From positions 6,634,001 to 6,698,000 of the forward strand of contig CP053160.1 in NCBI GenBank assembly GCA_014607495.2: a stretch of 64,000 nucleotides of DNA, read 5' to 3'. Position numbers and translations under genes: made by a program. The DNA is from Carposina sasakii (lineage: Eukaryota > Arthropoda > Insecta > Lepidoptera > Carposinidae). This document shows, one piece after another, positions 1-9,350 of this stretch. How positions within the stretch are numbered: position 1 is the stretch's first letter; every line of letters begins with the position of its first letter. Below the pieces are notes generated by a model. That model searched no databases. It saw only the letters and a list, made by a program, of their open reading frames with translations, and was not told the origin of the DNA.

Positions 1-277
1 ACTCAAAAAAGCCTTTATGTCTATGAAATATGGATGTTACTAATAACAATCGAATCTAGCGAAACGTTTACGATTGCTTCGGAGACGCTCGAACGGCGTT
101 GGACGGCAGTTGAATAATCAGCTCACATGCCTTCATGCCAAACGGCGTCGGGGACGGCTGAGTACCGATGGTGGTGATGATGGTGCTCGCGATTGCAGCC
201 AGTTGAGTGTCTATAAAAAAAATAAAAATCTAACGCCATAGCTCCGCTCACACGCATGCCCCACTCTTAGGGATGAA

Positions 278-866
278 ACGATACCATAGAGTCATCGATA
301 CTTTTACTCGATACAGTATCGGTTGTCAAGTATCGATACTTACTCGTATCGAATAGTTTTTGTAAAATTTAGAGTAAAAACCGTAACAAGTATTATTGGC
401 ATTCTTTATTATAATTTTTTTGAAATATTTCCACACACTAGACTTCGGACGCCCCATTTTCAATAACTCACGAAATTAAAAACCAAAGAAACACCTGAAA
501 TACCGGCTAGTAAGATCAGCAGGACGCGGAACAGATCAACATTGAAACTGTCAGTCACTGACATAGCGACAAAATATTATGGCGGCGCAGTGACCAGGGA
601 TTACGACGTGATTACGGCGACTTCAGATGACGGCAACTGACGGTTTTTTTTCGGGCAAACAAGCTTGCCAACTCAACTACACCAAATTAGGACTAGGATG
701 CGTTCAAAAACTTAAATTTAAATTGTGTTATTTTTTTATTATTGCTGAAATGAAATAACTATATTGACATACTGATATGAGTACTTTTGACCGATACCTA
801 CTCGATACTTCATTTTAAAGTATCGATACTAAAGTACTTGGTATCGAAAAAAGTATCGAGTAAAGG
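278..866. mobile_element. hAT-like terminal/subterminal repeat region, probably non-autonomous
   Basis: Both ends of this interval are dense in the palindromic motif GTATCGATACT and its partial forms (about 282-352 and 780-862). The middle is less repetitive and holds no long frame. Terminal palindromic motif clusters of this kind are common in hAT-type non-autonomous elements. A possible left end is TAGGGATGAAACGATAC and a possible right end, read on the minus strand, is CAGCCTTTACTCGATAC, but I found no convincing 8-bp target duplication. Both the exact limits and the superfamily are therefore provisional. Confidence 0.4.
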
Positions 867-1728
867 CTGCTTATACACCTGAACGGATGACGGACCGCCA
901 CAAAACGGAAACCTTGTACACTTATAAATCTTTTCAACGGATGAATGGCATATCAGAGATTACATACATGCGATAATAATATATCGAATATTAAGAATGA
1001 GTTTTATTTACAACAATTAGTAGGTGGAAAGTACCTATATGAAAAATAAACTTTAACACCTCAGTTATTATGAAATTATTCTTAGTTCAAAATAAGCTTT
1101 ATCTTTATAAGTATTTCATGCATTTGAAAACAGTTGATCAATTTTTGATGTTAAAGACGTCGCCAAAAGTTTAACTTATCTAATGTAGAATACATTAGAC
1201 CATTTCTTTTGTTCATGAAACGGGTTTAAATCCATTAACGTCTACAAGCACCCATTCTTTTCGCGGTCCGTTGTCCGGTCAGGTCTACAAGGGGTCTAAT
1301 TCATACCGTTCATAACGCTAGGTCAGAGCGTGGCGAACACGTTCTGTTTGACGAAATAGGTATGCTTTAATGCTCTAACGCATGTTTTACGGTTTTATCA
1401 TTTTATCTTCTATATATCTACTGTATTTGTAATACTTTCTTAATGCATACTTAGTATGATGAAAAGAAAGCAATAACAATTATAACAGGATAACTATTTA
1501 TTTTAATAAGAATGTTATATTCCTCGCGAGTATTAGTCGTATTACTAATAGACTTAGTCCAGGCGTTCATACTTCCATCAGATACACATAATCACATCTC
1601 GCTTCCACTAACAATCCTATTTTGGAGTTCGTGCTTACCCTAGGATCAGTAAAACACAGAGAGCAAAAATTTTAAAATTTAAATGAGAACCAAGTTTTAA
1701 CGACAAAGAAGTGAAATCTAAATGGATG
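867..1728. other. AT-rich stretch, nothing recognised
   Basis: No frame with coding character, no RNA-like fold and no repeat shared with the rest of the window was seen. Confidence 0.5.
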
Positions 1729-2034
1729 TCAAGTTCCAGTGATGTATAAGATACTCTATACAAAGTATCGGAAATACACGATGCAAGATACTTTCAAAAA
1801 AGCATTGCAGATACCAGATACAAATATTTTTTGTAAAAAGGTATCTGAAGTACTAGATACAAAATACCTATCTTTCAAATACTTCTAAACAATAAAATAC
1901 TTTTGTAAGAAAACATCATTTAATTGAACTGAAATTTATTTTTTCGAGAAAACTATTTTCGAATAGATCGCGTTGATAACAAGGGTCAAACAAATGGGAG
2001 AAGACAAAATATGAAGATATTAAAATTTATACTT

Positions 2035-2163
2035 TTAATCTTTATGTTTTAATTGAGATTTGAGTAAAACTAATTCCTCAAACATATTATCATTCACCTT
2101 CCTTTGATGATGCCTCATGATCATGCTCCCAAAGGAGAAGAGTCGCTCCACAGGGGCAGTATC
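2035..2163 (-). pseudogene. hAT transposase C-terminal dimerisation region, truncated
   Basis: The minus-strand frame gives DTAPVERLFSFGSM followed by a basic stretch and an FEELVLLKSQL-type helix, ending in TAA at 2035-2037. The APVERLFS motif marks the hATC dimerisation domain near the C-terminus of hAT transposases. All catalytic parts (the DDE/RW motifs and the BED zinc finger) are missing. Upstream of the fragment the sequence passes directly into the repetitive subterminal region with no start codon. It is therefore a relic that cannot encode an active enzyme. Confidence 0.8.
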
Positions 2164-2256
2164 TTCAAAATACTAAGATACTAGAATAAAGTATCTAAAT
2201 TAGATTCAAATTAAAAAGTAATTCAATCAAATACAAGATGTAAATACGTATTTTGT

Positions 2257-2291
2257 CTATTGAGGGATCGTCCGCCACCGGGCCCTTCCTA
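2257..2291 (-). mobile_element. 35-bp fragment of the ribozyme (Penelope-like) repeat
   Basis: The insert contains ATTGAGGGATCGTCCGCCAC, which matches the common end of the larger elements at 27295, 33544 and 56477. It is bounded on both sides by TACGTATTTTGT (2245-2256 and 2292-2303), a perfect 12-bp duplication. Short length with a full target duplication indicates an extremely 5'-truncated target-primed insertion into the hAT element. Confidence 0.65.
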
Positions 2292-2784
2292 TACGTATTT
2301 TGTATCTTATATCTATATTTCAGATACTTTTATCTAAGATAAATCACATCTCTGCCAAGTTCAATGGTCAGTCCTGAAATTTATTTGTAACATCATAAAA
2401 TATCATTTCTTCTTATAACTTTGAATAGTACATTGTAGTCTCAGGTCTGACTTGGCTAATTTCTAGCATCAATCTAAATTTTCAGACTAATAAATAATAG
2501 GTAAACGATAGGTAACAGGTTTAGAACTTGCGAAGGCTATTATAAGTATAATTCGTATATAAAAAACTAGCTAGTTCTGCTACCTGGAACTTGGTGTGAT
2601 CTACCGCAATAAAAGGTAGACTTGATCCTTTCTAAGGCTCTAGACTATTTGTACACCAAATTTTATTCAAATCGCTTCAATAGTTTTTGTTGTGAAAGAC
2701 TGACAAACATATACACCTTCGGCGAACTATTCTATCGGCGAACAGTATTTCGACAGACCGTTGCAAGCTCGCTGTGGCCATTTT

Positions 2785-2845
2785 CAGACTATGTTAGAGG
2801 ACACGGGAGGCGCTTCTGCCTACCTCGCGGAAACCTTATAGACAT
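2785..2845 (-). repeat. Fragment of the LINE 3'-end repeat (family F)
   Basis: The words GACTATGTT, ACACGGGAGGCGCT and CGGAAACC occur in the same order and spacing as in the fuller family F copy at 63655-63705. The fragment is diverged, and the 82-codon frame across it is not a gene. Confidence 0.45.
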
Positions 2846-2870
2846 GAGTTATATTTATCGATTTGCGTAA

Positions 2871-3346
2871 CAAGGCTTCAATGTACATACTTCCATTAAT
2901 TCGTACCAGACGTAAGAACCCGGTTTTTCTAGATACTTTGAAGTATTTTTAACTACGTAGGAAATTAATCTTTATCGTGACTGTGATAAGGAACATTATG
3001 GAGATTGGGCAGCTAAACACATTAAACACTTAATTCTTTCATGTACCTATGTTGTAGAAAATTTTAATTAAGGTATGTAATCAATAATCATAATCATATC
3101 ATATTGCTATATAAATAAGATTTAAAATCATACACCACAACTCACGTATAGCCATGCTTCATATTTCGAATTTGCGGTACAAAGTTGTCACTTTATAAGG
3201 TTTTTATAGAAAAATGAACCTAGTAATCTTAAACATAAAGAAAATAATCGCACTACAAAATAACTACCTAAATAGTTTCCTAGAATTCTACGGGCTGCCC
3301 CGAGCACTGGCGCCAATGGCTACTAAAGTATTGTATAGAAAAATAG
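2871..3346. other. Intergenic, nothing recognised
   Basis: AT-rich sequence without a supportable coding frame, RNA gene or repeat. Confidence 0.4.
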
Positions 3347-3823
3347 TTCTTATTTCAATAAGCCTGCGTGTTATAATCGCGTTAGCCAATCTTATTTACT
3401 TTGAAATTATTTTCTTTCACATAGCCCGATTATACCTATACACTTTAGATATATAAATGTAAGGCTTAATTTTGGATTCAAACTATTACTATGATAGGTG
3501 CAACGTTTTTGAGGTTGCACTGTATCGCTAACCTAATACTTTCAAAATCTTCTACATATTTCGGTTCGTTCTTGGTTTACGTACTTCCAAGTAAAAACCA
3601 ACTCGCGTAAATATGTACCATCCTTACCCTTAATCGTCTCTTACGATACCCATATGGGCAGACATGAGATACGTCCATACGCATTTAGTTAAAAAGTTGT
3701 TTCATATTGCAAACAGACACTACAGTTTTATTTGACTGTGTAGATCATACATTGTTATTATTAAAAAATACAAACATCCTCCAAAGTTGATAAATGATAA
3801 AGACGTTATACTAACCGTTTACA
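3347..3823 (+). repeat. Tandem segmental duplication, copy 1 (477 bp)
   Basis: This 477-bp block starts TTCTTATTTCAATAAGCC and is repeated almost base for base from 3824, where a MITE interrupts it. Only scattered single-base differences are visible (for example TTTGACTG against TTTGTCTG), so the event is recent. This copy keeps the uninterrupted GTAC site at 3581-3584 that is occupied by the MITE in copy 2. The part near 3630-3672 (ATCGTCTCTTACGATACCCA) resembles part of the family F repeat. Confidence 0.85.
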
Positions 3824-4673
3824 TTCTTATTTCAATAAGCCTGCGTGTTATAATCGCGTTAGCCAATCTTATTTACTTTGAAATTATTTTCTTTCACATA
3901 GCCCGATTATACCTATACACTTTAGATATATAAATGTAAGGCTTAATTTTGGATTCAAACTATTACTATGATAGGTGCAACGTTTTTGAGGTTGCACTGT
4001 ATCGCTAACCTAATACTTTCAAAATCTTCTACATATTTCGGTTCGTTCTTGGTTTACGTACTATCAACCAAGGCGCCGCTGACATACCTTAAGGTTTCGT
4101 TTAGTTTGCAGCGCGTTAGTAAACCACCCTTCAATAGAAAGTCAGAAAAACATTACAATAGACTTTTTTACTATTGACAAAATGTAAAACAATAAAAATA
4201 TTGGCTGACTAGCACAGATGTCAAACATAAGAATATTCTTAACAATGATTTTTACACCCTCTCCTGTTGTTTGGGGTTTCTCAAGACAAAGGCTCATTTT
4301 ATGTAACTTTTTTTAAAATTATTGATACAATGAACAGATTGGTATGCAGCAGTAAAGAGTATTGCAAGGAACTATCGTAGCTTGCAAACGAAAAATTTTT
4401 AGAATCGTGTCAGCGGCGCCTTGGTTGATAGTACTTCCAAGTAAAAACCAACTCGCGTAAATATGTACCATCCTTACCCTTAATCGTCTCTTACGATACC
4501 CATATGGGCAGACATGAGATACGTCCATACGCATTTAGTTAAAAAGTTGTTTCATATTGCAAACAGACACTACAGTTTTATTTGTCTGTGTAGATCATAC
4601 ATTGTTGTTATTAAAAAATACAAACATCCTCCAAAGTTGATAAATGATAAAGACGTTATGCTAACCGTTTACA
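3824..4673 (+). repeat. Tandem segmental duplication, copy 2, interrupted by a MITE
   Basis: It repeats 3347-3823 in the same orientation, with a MITE inserted at the GTAC site. The two junctions share only a short TTC/TT overlap, consistent with a microhomology-mediated tandem duplication. Confidence 0.85.
4061..4431. mobile_element. 371-bp MITE with 24-bp perfect TIRs
   Basis: The left terminus at 4061-4084 begins CTATCAACCAAGGCGCCGCT and the right terminus at 4408-4431 is its exact reverse complement (24 bp). It is flanked by TA (4059-4060 and 4432-4433). Because TA lies inside the palindrome GTAC, a 4-bp GTAC duplication is equally compatible. The first copy of the host duplication has the same site unoccupied, so the boundaries are certain. 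There is no transposase frame. A TA target points to the Tc1/mariner group, but this is inference. Confidence 0.88.
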
Positions 4674-4817
4674 TTTTTAAATTCATATACCTACATTAAT
4701 ACTGATCGCATCAACTATGAAATAAGTTACAGCTAATAATCCATTACAAACACTATTAAACCCTTTTCAGAAACAATACGCAATCAAAAGAACCTTAGAA
4801 AGTTCTAGTTCCGAATT

Positions 4818-5402
4818 GCGTACAATCAATACATTACCGCCTCTGTGCTCTTTGTGATATTGTTCTGGTTGGTTAGAGTGTTTGCTCTAACCGACTTGAA
4901 TATCTAAATAGCGAAATGATTCTGCCCTTTGTAAGGCAGACGAGGTTAAAGTAATAAGAACCATCATCAAATAAATAGGTCTTCACGACATTAGAATCAT
5001 CTCCCATAAGAAAATAACTGAGGAAACTAATAGCATCACCACCACTTACAAAAATAGACAACAAAGGTATACATAATTATGTATTATCACTCTTGCTATC
5101 CTCAGGATAACTATTGTTTAGACAATTCAATGACAGTGCACAAACCGGGATGTTAGATGAATTGCTATTAAATTAGCGCAGGCTTTCATAGCTCATCATG
5201 TATTATTTCGATGTATACGCTATATTAATGTGAAGTTTCATTAAAAAGGGTTGTAAGTGGCTTCGACTAATACCTTGGGACCCTAAGTCAACCTCACTTG
5301 CCCATGGTATACTCTGCTATTTAACGAACGAGGCTCTGACGCTAAATAGCTTATAATACCTATTTTGCACGAAAACATTTCCTTGGATTCGTTAGCGGTC
5401 AA
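4818..5402 (+). repeat. Dispersed segmental duplication, copy 1
   Basis: This block reappears at 6783-7485. The shared part runs from a SINE remnant through GGTCTTCACGACATTAG and TTAAAAAGGGTTGTAAGTGG to TTTCCTTGGATTCGTTA. This copy lacks two short segments found in the other (the equivalents of about 7022-7070 and 7206-7240) and has its own CCATGGTATACTCTG. The internal promoter part of its SINE is deleted. Confidence 0.8.
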
Positions 5403-5453
5403 AGTTATCTAGGTATTTTTAAAAAGTAAACTATATCATATAAAAACTAGGAA

Positions 5454-5459
5454 TTTATT
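5454..5459 (-). terminator. Poly(A) signal AATAAA of the 157-aa gene
   Basis: TTTATT on the plus strand reads AATAAA on the coding strand, 55-60 nt after the TAG stop. Confidence 0.5.
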
Positions 5460-5514
5460 TTAAAGAAAAAGTAATAAGTAAGTACTTAAAGATAACATAT
5501 ATTTAAAACATAAC

Positions 5515-6468
5515 CTACTTAAAATTAATGTTAGAACTATAAAAAACGGGCTCCGATTCATTAAAAAGTTCATGCGTGACGTGCATAAACGATTGCAGCT
5601 TACGCCACTGCGGAGAGTCTTTGTTCAGCTGCACCTTCAGCGCGATCAACGCTTTTTTCCAGCGGTCCGTCGGACGAAGGGAGGCTGCATCAGCGGTATC
5701 GTACACCTTGATTTCCACGTAATGTGTTCCTGTGACCGACGATGTACGTCGCACCTTCCCGTTTGCGACGAGGCTGACCAGCGAGCACGTCAACTCCTCC
5801 TTCGAGGATGTAGTCGTCAATGACGTCCCCGCCTCCAACCCGAAGATGTCGTCGTTCCCTCTAGACGGCGCTGTCTTCTTTTTTGAGTCACTATAAGAAA
5901 AACAGAATAGTTTACTAACATGTACGTTACAAATATAAACATTATAACTTAAAAATAAACAGGGACATCTGTGTTTTGAAACTCTATACATACATACATA
6001 TACATAAAAATCACGCCTCATTCCCTGAGGGGTAGGCAGAGATCACAGATCTCCATTTGCTACGAACCTGACACACCTCTTTCGCTTCATCAGCTTTCAT
6101 GATATTCTTCATGCACGCTCGTCGGTTAAGGGTACTCTTGACCTGACCTTTCTCTAGAATTTCTTTAGAAACCCTATAATATGTAAGTATTTACGCACTA
6201 GGTAAGTATAATGAATAACCGTACCGGGTAATCGAACCCGAGGGTTTATCGTGACTTATGAAACATGAATTAAAATATCTTTGGAATAAACAAAGTTATT
6301 TATCACTATGGTAGGCTTGTCTTAGGAATTGAACCGAGACACCGCGTTTAGATAACAAAATGTTATTTACCTTGAACTCGGTTCCGTTGAATTCTTGCGC
6401 TTGCTTGAAGTCTTTTTCTTAGGCTGAACAGCTGCTACCACCTCATGTTCACGCTCGGAGTCAGACAT
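5515..6468 (-). CDS. Two-exon gene for a 157-residue lysine-rich protein of unknown function
   Basis: Exon 1 is 6468-6371 and exon 2 is 5890-5515. The 480-bp intron starts GTAAAT and ends CTTATAG, and splicing keeps the frame (98 + 376 nt = 158 codons with the TAG stop). The ATG at 6466-6468 opens MSDSEREHEVVAAVQPKKKT. Residues 16-38 are very rich in Lys and Ser, like a nuclear localisation segment. Residues 48-125 look folded, and WKKALIALKVQL (110-121) looks like a helix. I see no signal peptide or membrane segment. AATAAA on the minus strand lies about 55 nt beyond the stop (5454-5459). I do not recognise the family. The coordinated splice signals, intact frame, higher GC and poly(A) signal argue for a real gene. 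A small nuclear or chromatin protein is a guess from composition only. Confidence 0.72.
5991..6075 (+). repeat. Dispersed repeat in the intron (family L)
   Basis: A CATACATACAT run is followed by TCACGCCTCATTCCCTGAGG and GGCAGAGATCACAGATCTCC. The same order occurs at 29103-29180. It lies inside the intron of the 157-aa gene, and the run-on frame through it is not coding. Confidence 0.6.
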
Positions 6469-6782
6469 TTTTAGGTTCTTGCTAGACTCAGCAGATAAGT
6501 AGGTATGTACCACTTTTTCGACGAGTGAACTCGAGGATTCAAAATTAATCCGAAGAATGATGAAAAATTTAAAAAGTGTTCCAATTTATTGTAATATTGG
6601 TGTTTAAGGTAGAAAAGTCATATGTCATTACAAATAATACAAATCATAATTCATTTTTCAATTCATATCAATCGAAACCTTTGCATTACCAATATTGCTG
6701 ACGCGAGCGCACGTGTTTTAGAGATCCGTAAGTAAATATTAATCGAACCTAAGTGAATTAAATGGTTTGAAACCTAAATTTT

Positions 6783-7485
6783 ATACAATACTTTACAGCC
6801 TCTGTGGTCTAGTAGTAAGAGTTTAACTTTCTACCCGGAGGTTATGGGTTCAATTCCCACGGAGTGCTTTTTGTGAAATTGTCTCGAATGCAAAGAGCAA
6901 ACAACTTGAATATCTAAATAGCAAAATGATTCTACCCTTTGCAAAGCAGACGAGGTTAGTCATCATCATCATCACAAAGATAAATAGATCTTCACGACAT
7001 TAGAATCATCTCCCATAAGAAAATGTTATACTTATTTAATATCCATTATGTTTATCAAGTTATGAGCTCTAGATAACAGAGGAGACTAATAGCATCGCCA
7101 CCACTAACAAAAATAGATAACAAAGGTATACATAACTATGTATTATCACTCTCGCTATCCTTAGGATAACTATTGTTTAGATAATGCAATGACAGTGCAC
7201 AAACAACTAAATGAGAAAGAGCCCCAGCCAAAAAGTAACAATAACCGGGATGTTAGATGAATTGCTATTAACTTAGCGCAGGCTTTCATAGTTCATCATG
7301 TATTATTCCGATGTATACGCTATATTAATGTAAAGTTTCATTAAAAAGGGTTGTAAGTGGCTTCGACTCATACTTTGGGACCCTAAGTCAACCTCACTTG
7401 CTATTTAACGAACGAGGCTCTGACGCTAAATAGCTTATAATACCTATTTTGCACGAAAATATTTCCTTGGATTCGTTACTGGTCG
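6783..7485 (+). repeat. Dispersed segmental duplication, copy 2
   Basis: The longer partner of 4818-5402, starting with an intact SINE and extending about 500 bp beyond its tail. Because the SINE and its downstream flank are both shared, the SINE insertion predates the duplication. Confidence 0.8.
6798..6975 (+). mobile_element. tRNA-derived SINE with (ATC)n tail
   Basis: The head looks like a tRNA: GCCTCTGTGGTCTAGTAGTA carries a box A-like stretch, and GGGTTCAATTCCC about 40 nt later matches box B (GGTTCRANYCC). A non-tRNA body follows and ends in CATCATCATCATCAC. This arrangement (Pol III promoter, body, simple tail) defines a SINE. The related copy at about 4828-4960 has lost the box A-box B segment. 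It is unlikely to be a functional tRNA because no proper acceptor stem closes. Confidence 0.75.
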
Positions 7486-8194
7486 CTAGATTGTCATATT
7501 GGTGCTCGAAAAGCGGTGGTAGGCTCACCACTTACCACGTAGGGATAGGGTAACTGATGAAAAGTGGGTGTGTAATTCGCATACCTCTGCCCAACCTCCT
7601 TAGGAATAATGGGTATGATCTTTATGTACCTATCTACCTATGTATTCACTAAAATCCATTCAGTAGGTTTTATATGAAATAGTAACAAACATCTATCCAT
7701 ACTTACAAACTTTCGCGTTTATAATAATTATAGTGAACACCCGTGACTCTGTCCGCGTGCGCTCATTCGTTTTATTATGTTTTCTGTATGTGTAGGTATG
7801 TGTAGGACCTGTCACTATATTTTCCTGAAAACTGCATTGAAAGAGACTAGCGCGCACAAACATACATACATACATACAGATATGAAGACATACGGACATG
7901 CGGTCATACAGATATACAGACAAAATGGAAAAACAACTCTTACGTGAATAAGGACCACCCATTATAATGTTTTTAATATATTTTCCATGTACATAAATCG
8001 ATCCGTTACAATTTCATTATATGTATCTTAGGTAGATTTGTAGGATGATGCTCTTGCTTCATACTATAATACGATAAAGTAGTAACCATCAACAAGCAAA
8101 GCCATACGATTTAGTTTACTTGCTTAGATATCGTTTTACGATTTCACAATATCCTGCCCGCGTCATAACAACTCACAAAGGCGAGAGTTTCATA
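7486..8194. other. Low-complexity and repeat-fragment stretch
   Basis: It holds a diverged fragment resembling family D near 7690-7770 (ACAAACTTTCGCGTTTATAA, CCCGTGACTCTGTCCGCG) and CATA/ACAT runs at 7857-7880. The 89-codon minus-strand frame here is repeat-derived. Confidence 0.4.
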
Positions 8195-8254
8195 TTCTGC
8201 AAGCTGTTTTAGTTTTATGTACAGTCGAAGATAAAACTAAAACAGCTTGTAGAA
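8195..8254. repeat. Near-perfect 24-bp inverted repeat (hairpin)
   Basis: Arm 1 (8195-8218, starting TTCTGCAAGCTGTTTTAG) and arm 2 (8231-8254) pair over 24 positions, with one G:T position in the RNA and a 12-nt loop. The length is that of a pre-miRNA stem, but there are no internal bulges and the flanks do not pair further. It could also be a short transposon-derived palindrome. Confidence 0.6.
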
Positions 8255-9350
8255 TTGCGAAGATAATACAAAGATGATGGTAGGTACTTTCTAAGTATGA
8301 ATACTGGGTTCTAATACGGATAGTCGTTGGGATGACTTTTTCACCGACTTCATTTAATACGATATGATAATATGATATGTATGTAAGTAGATAATTTTAA
8401 ATATATTTTTACGTATACGCATTAGAAATACAGTTGTAAGTCACAAGATTGAACATAAAGTCATATCTGAAAAATAACGGTGTAACAGAATTATTAATTA
8501 AACCTACCCCGCTTCCTACGGCATTAGAAGACATTTATTCGTGTACGTGACTGTACTTGCTTCAGCTCTGGGGCCAATTCTCGAAAAGTTTTGAGTTAGC
8601 ATGAAGCCGAAACGGAACCGTTGTAGACACTCAAAACAAAGTTAGACATACATTTCAGCACAAGACAGATATTTGTTTAATTCTATCATACTCGTGACCG
8701 ATGCCTGCCAAAATATACCTTATTACTCAAGCGGTAAGCATATATTGCTTGCACCGCATTTCGTTAACGTTCGTTAGTTGTGGCGTTTCGACTTAAAAAT
8801 TTATAAGAATTGACTCTCCCTGATATGTTACATAAAACTGCAACGTAGTAGAATATTAGTATTTAGTGATGTGCAATCATAATGTGCTGCTTCGCAATAA
8901 CTCGAGTTAAAATTCGAATAGGTGCTAAACTCGATTTGGAGGTTGGACTTAGGTATATGACGTAGGTAGGCACTTAAGACCATAACAATGAATTAAAATG
9001 ATATAGCTAGTGATGAAAGAAAATCATTTTCAAAAATATTTTTATATTCTGATGGTATGTAGATAGATAAATAGGTACTCTATGTTTACACTAAACTGAT
9101 GTTTAAAGTGATTCTAAGCTAATCTATCTTTGCTCATTAGTTATATAATATGTTTCGTTGACATCCTAAAAACCATTCAGAACCTGAGTTCCCGAGTATC
9201 CAACTCGATGCGGGACGTTACTCGTCTGTCCCATCACTATTTTTTTCATTCATTATTCATTCGATGTATTATTTTTTACCACTGACGTGTTAGAAGTCTA
9301 GTATACAAGTTATTGATAAATTTCTGATGGATTTAGTGTTTATGCGTAAA
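8255..9350. other. Intergenic, nothing recognised
   Basis: No gene, RNA or shared repeat was recognised in this stretch. Confidence 0.4.

Larger units (their letters stand above)
1737..2354 (-). mobile_element. Non-autonomous hAT element with TIRs, 8-bp TSD and a transposase tail
   Basis: The left end reads CAGTGATGTATAAGATACT and the right end, on the minus strand, reads CAGAGATGTGATTTATC, a short imperfect inverted terminus of CAG...ATG type. It is flanked by TCAAGTTC (1729-1736) and CCAAGTTC (2355-2362), an 8-bp duplication with one mismatch, as expected for hAT elements. The interior is rich in AGTATCT/AGATACT motifs and keeps the last 42 codons of a hAT transposase on the minus strand. 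It looks like an internal-deletion derivative in which the 5' subterminal region was joined to the transposase C-terminus. A 35-bp fragment of another element is inserted at 2257-2291. Confidence 0.8.

Noticed and set aside
5572..5823. Plus-strand frame opposite the 157-aa gene
   Set aside because: Antisense shadow of the spliced minus-strand exon.
6220..6345. tRNA genes on the minus strand
   Set aside because: GGTTCGATTACC- and GGTTCAATTCC-like box B words occur, but no box A, anticodon arm or acceptor stem can be built.
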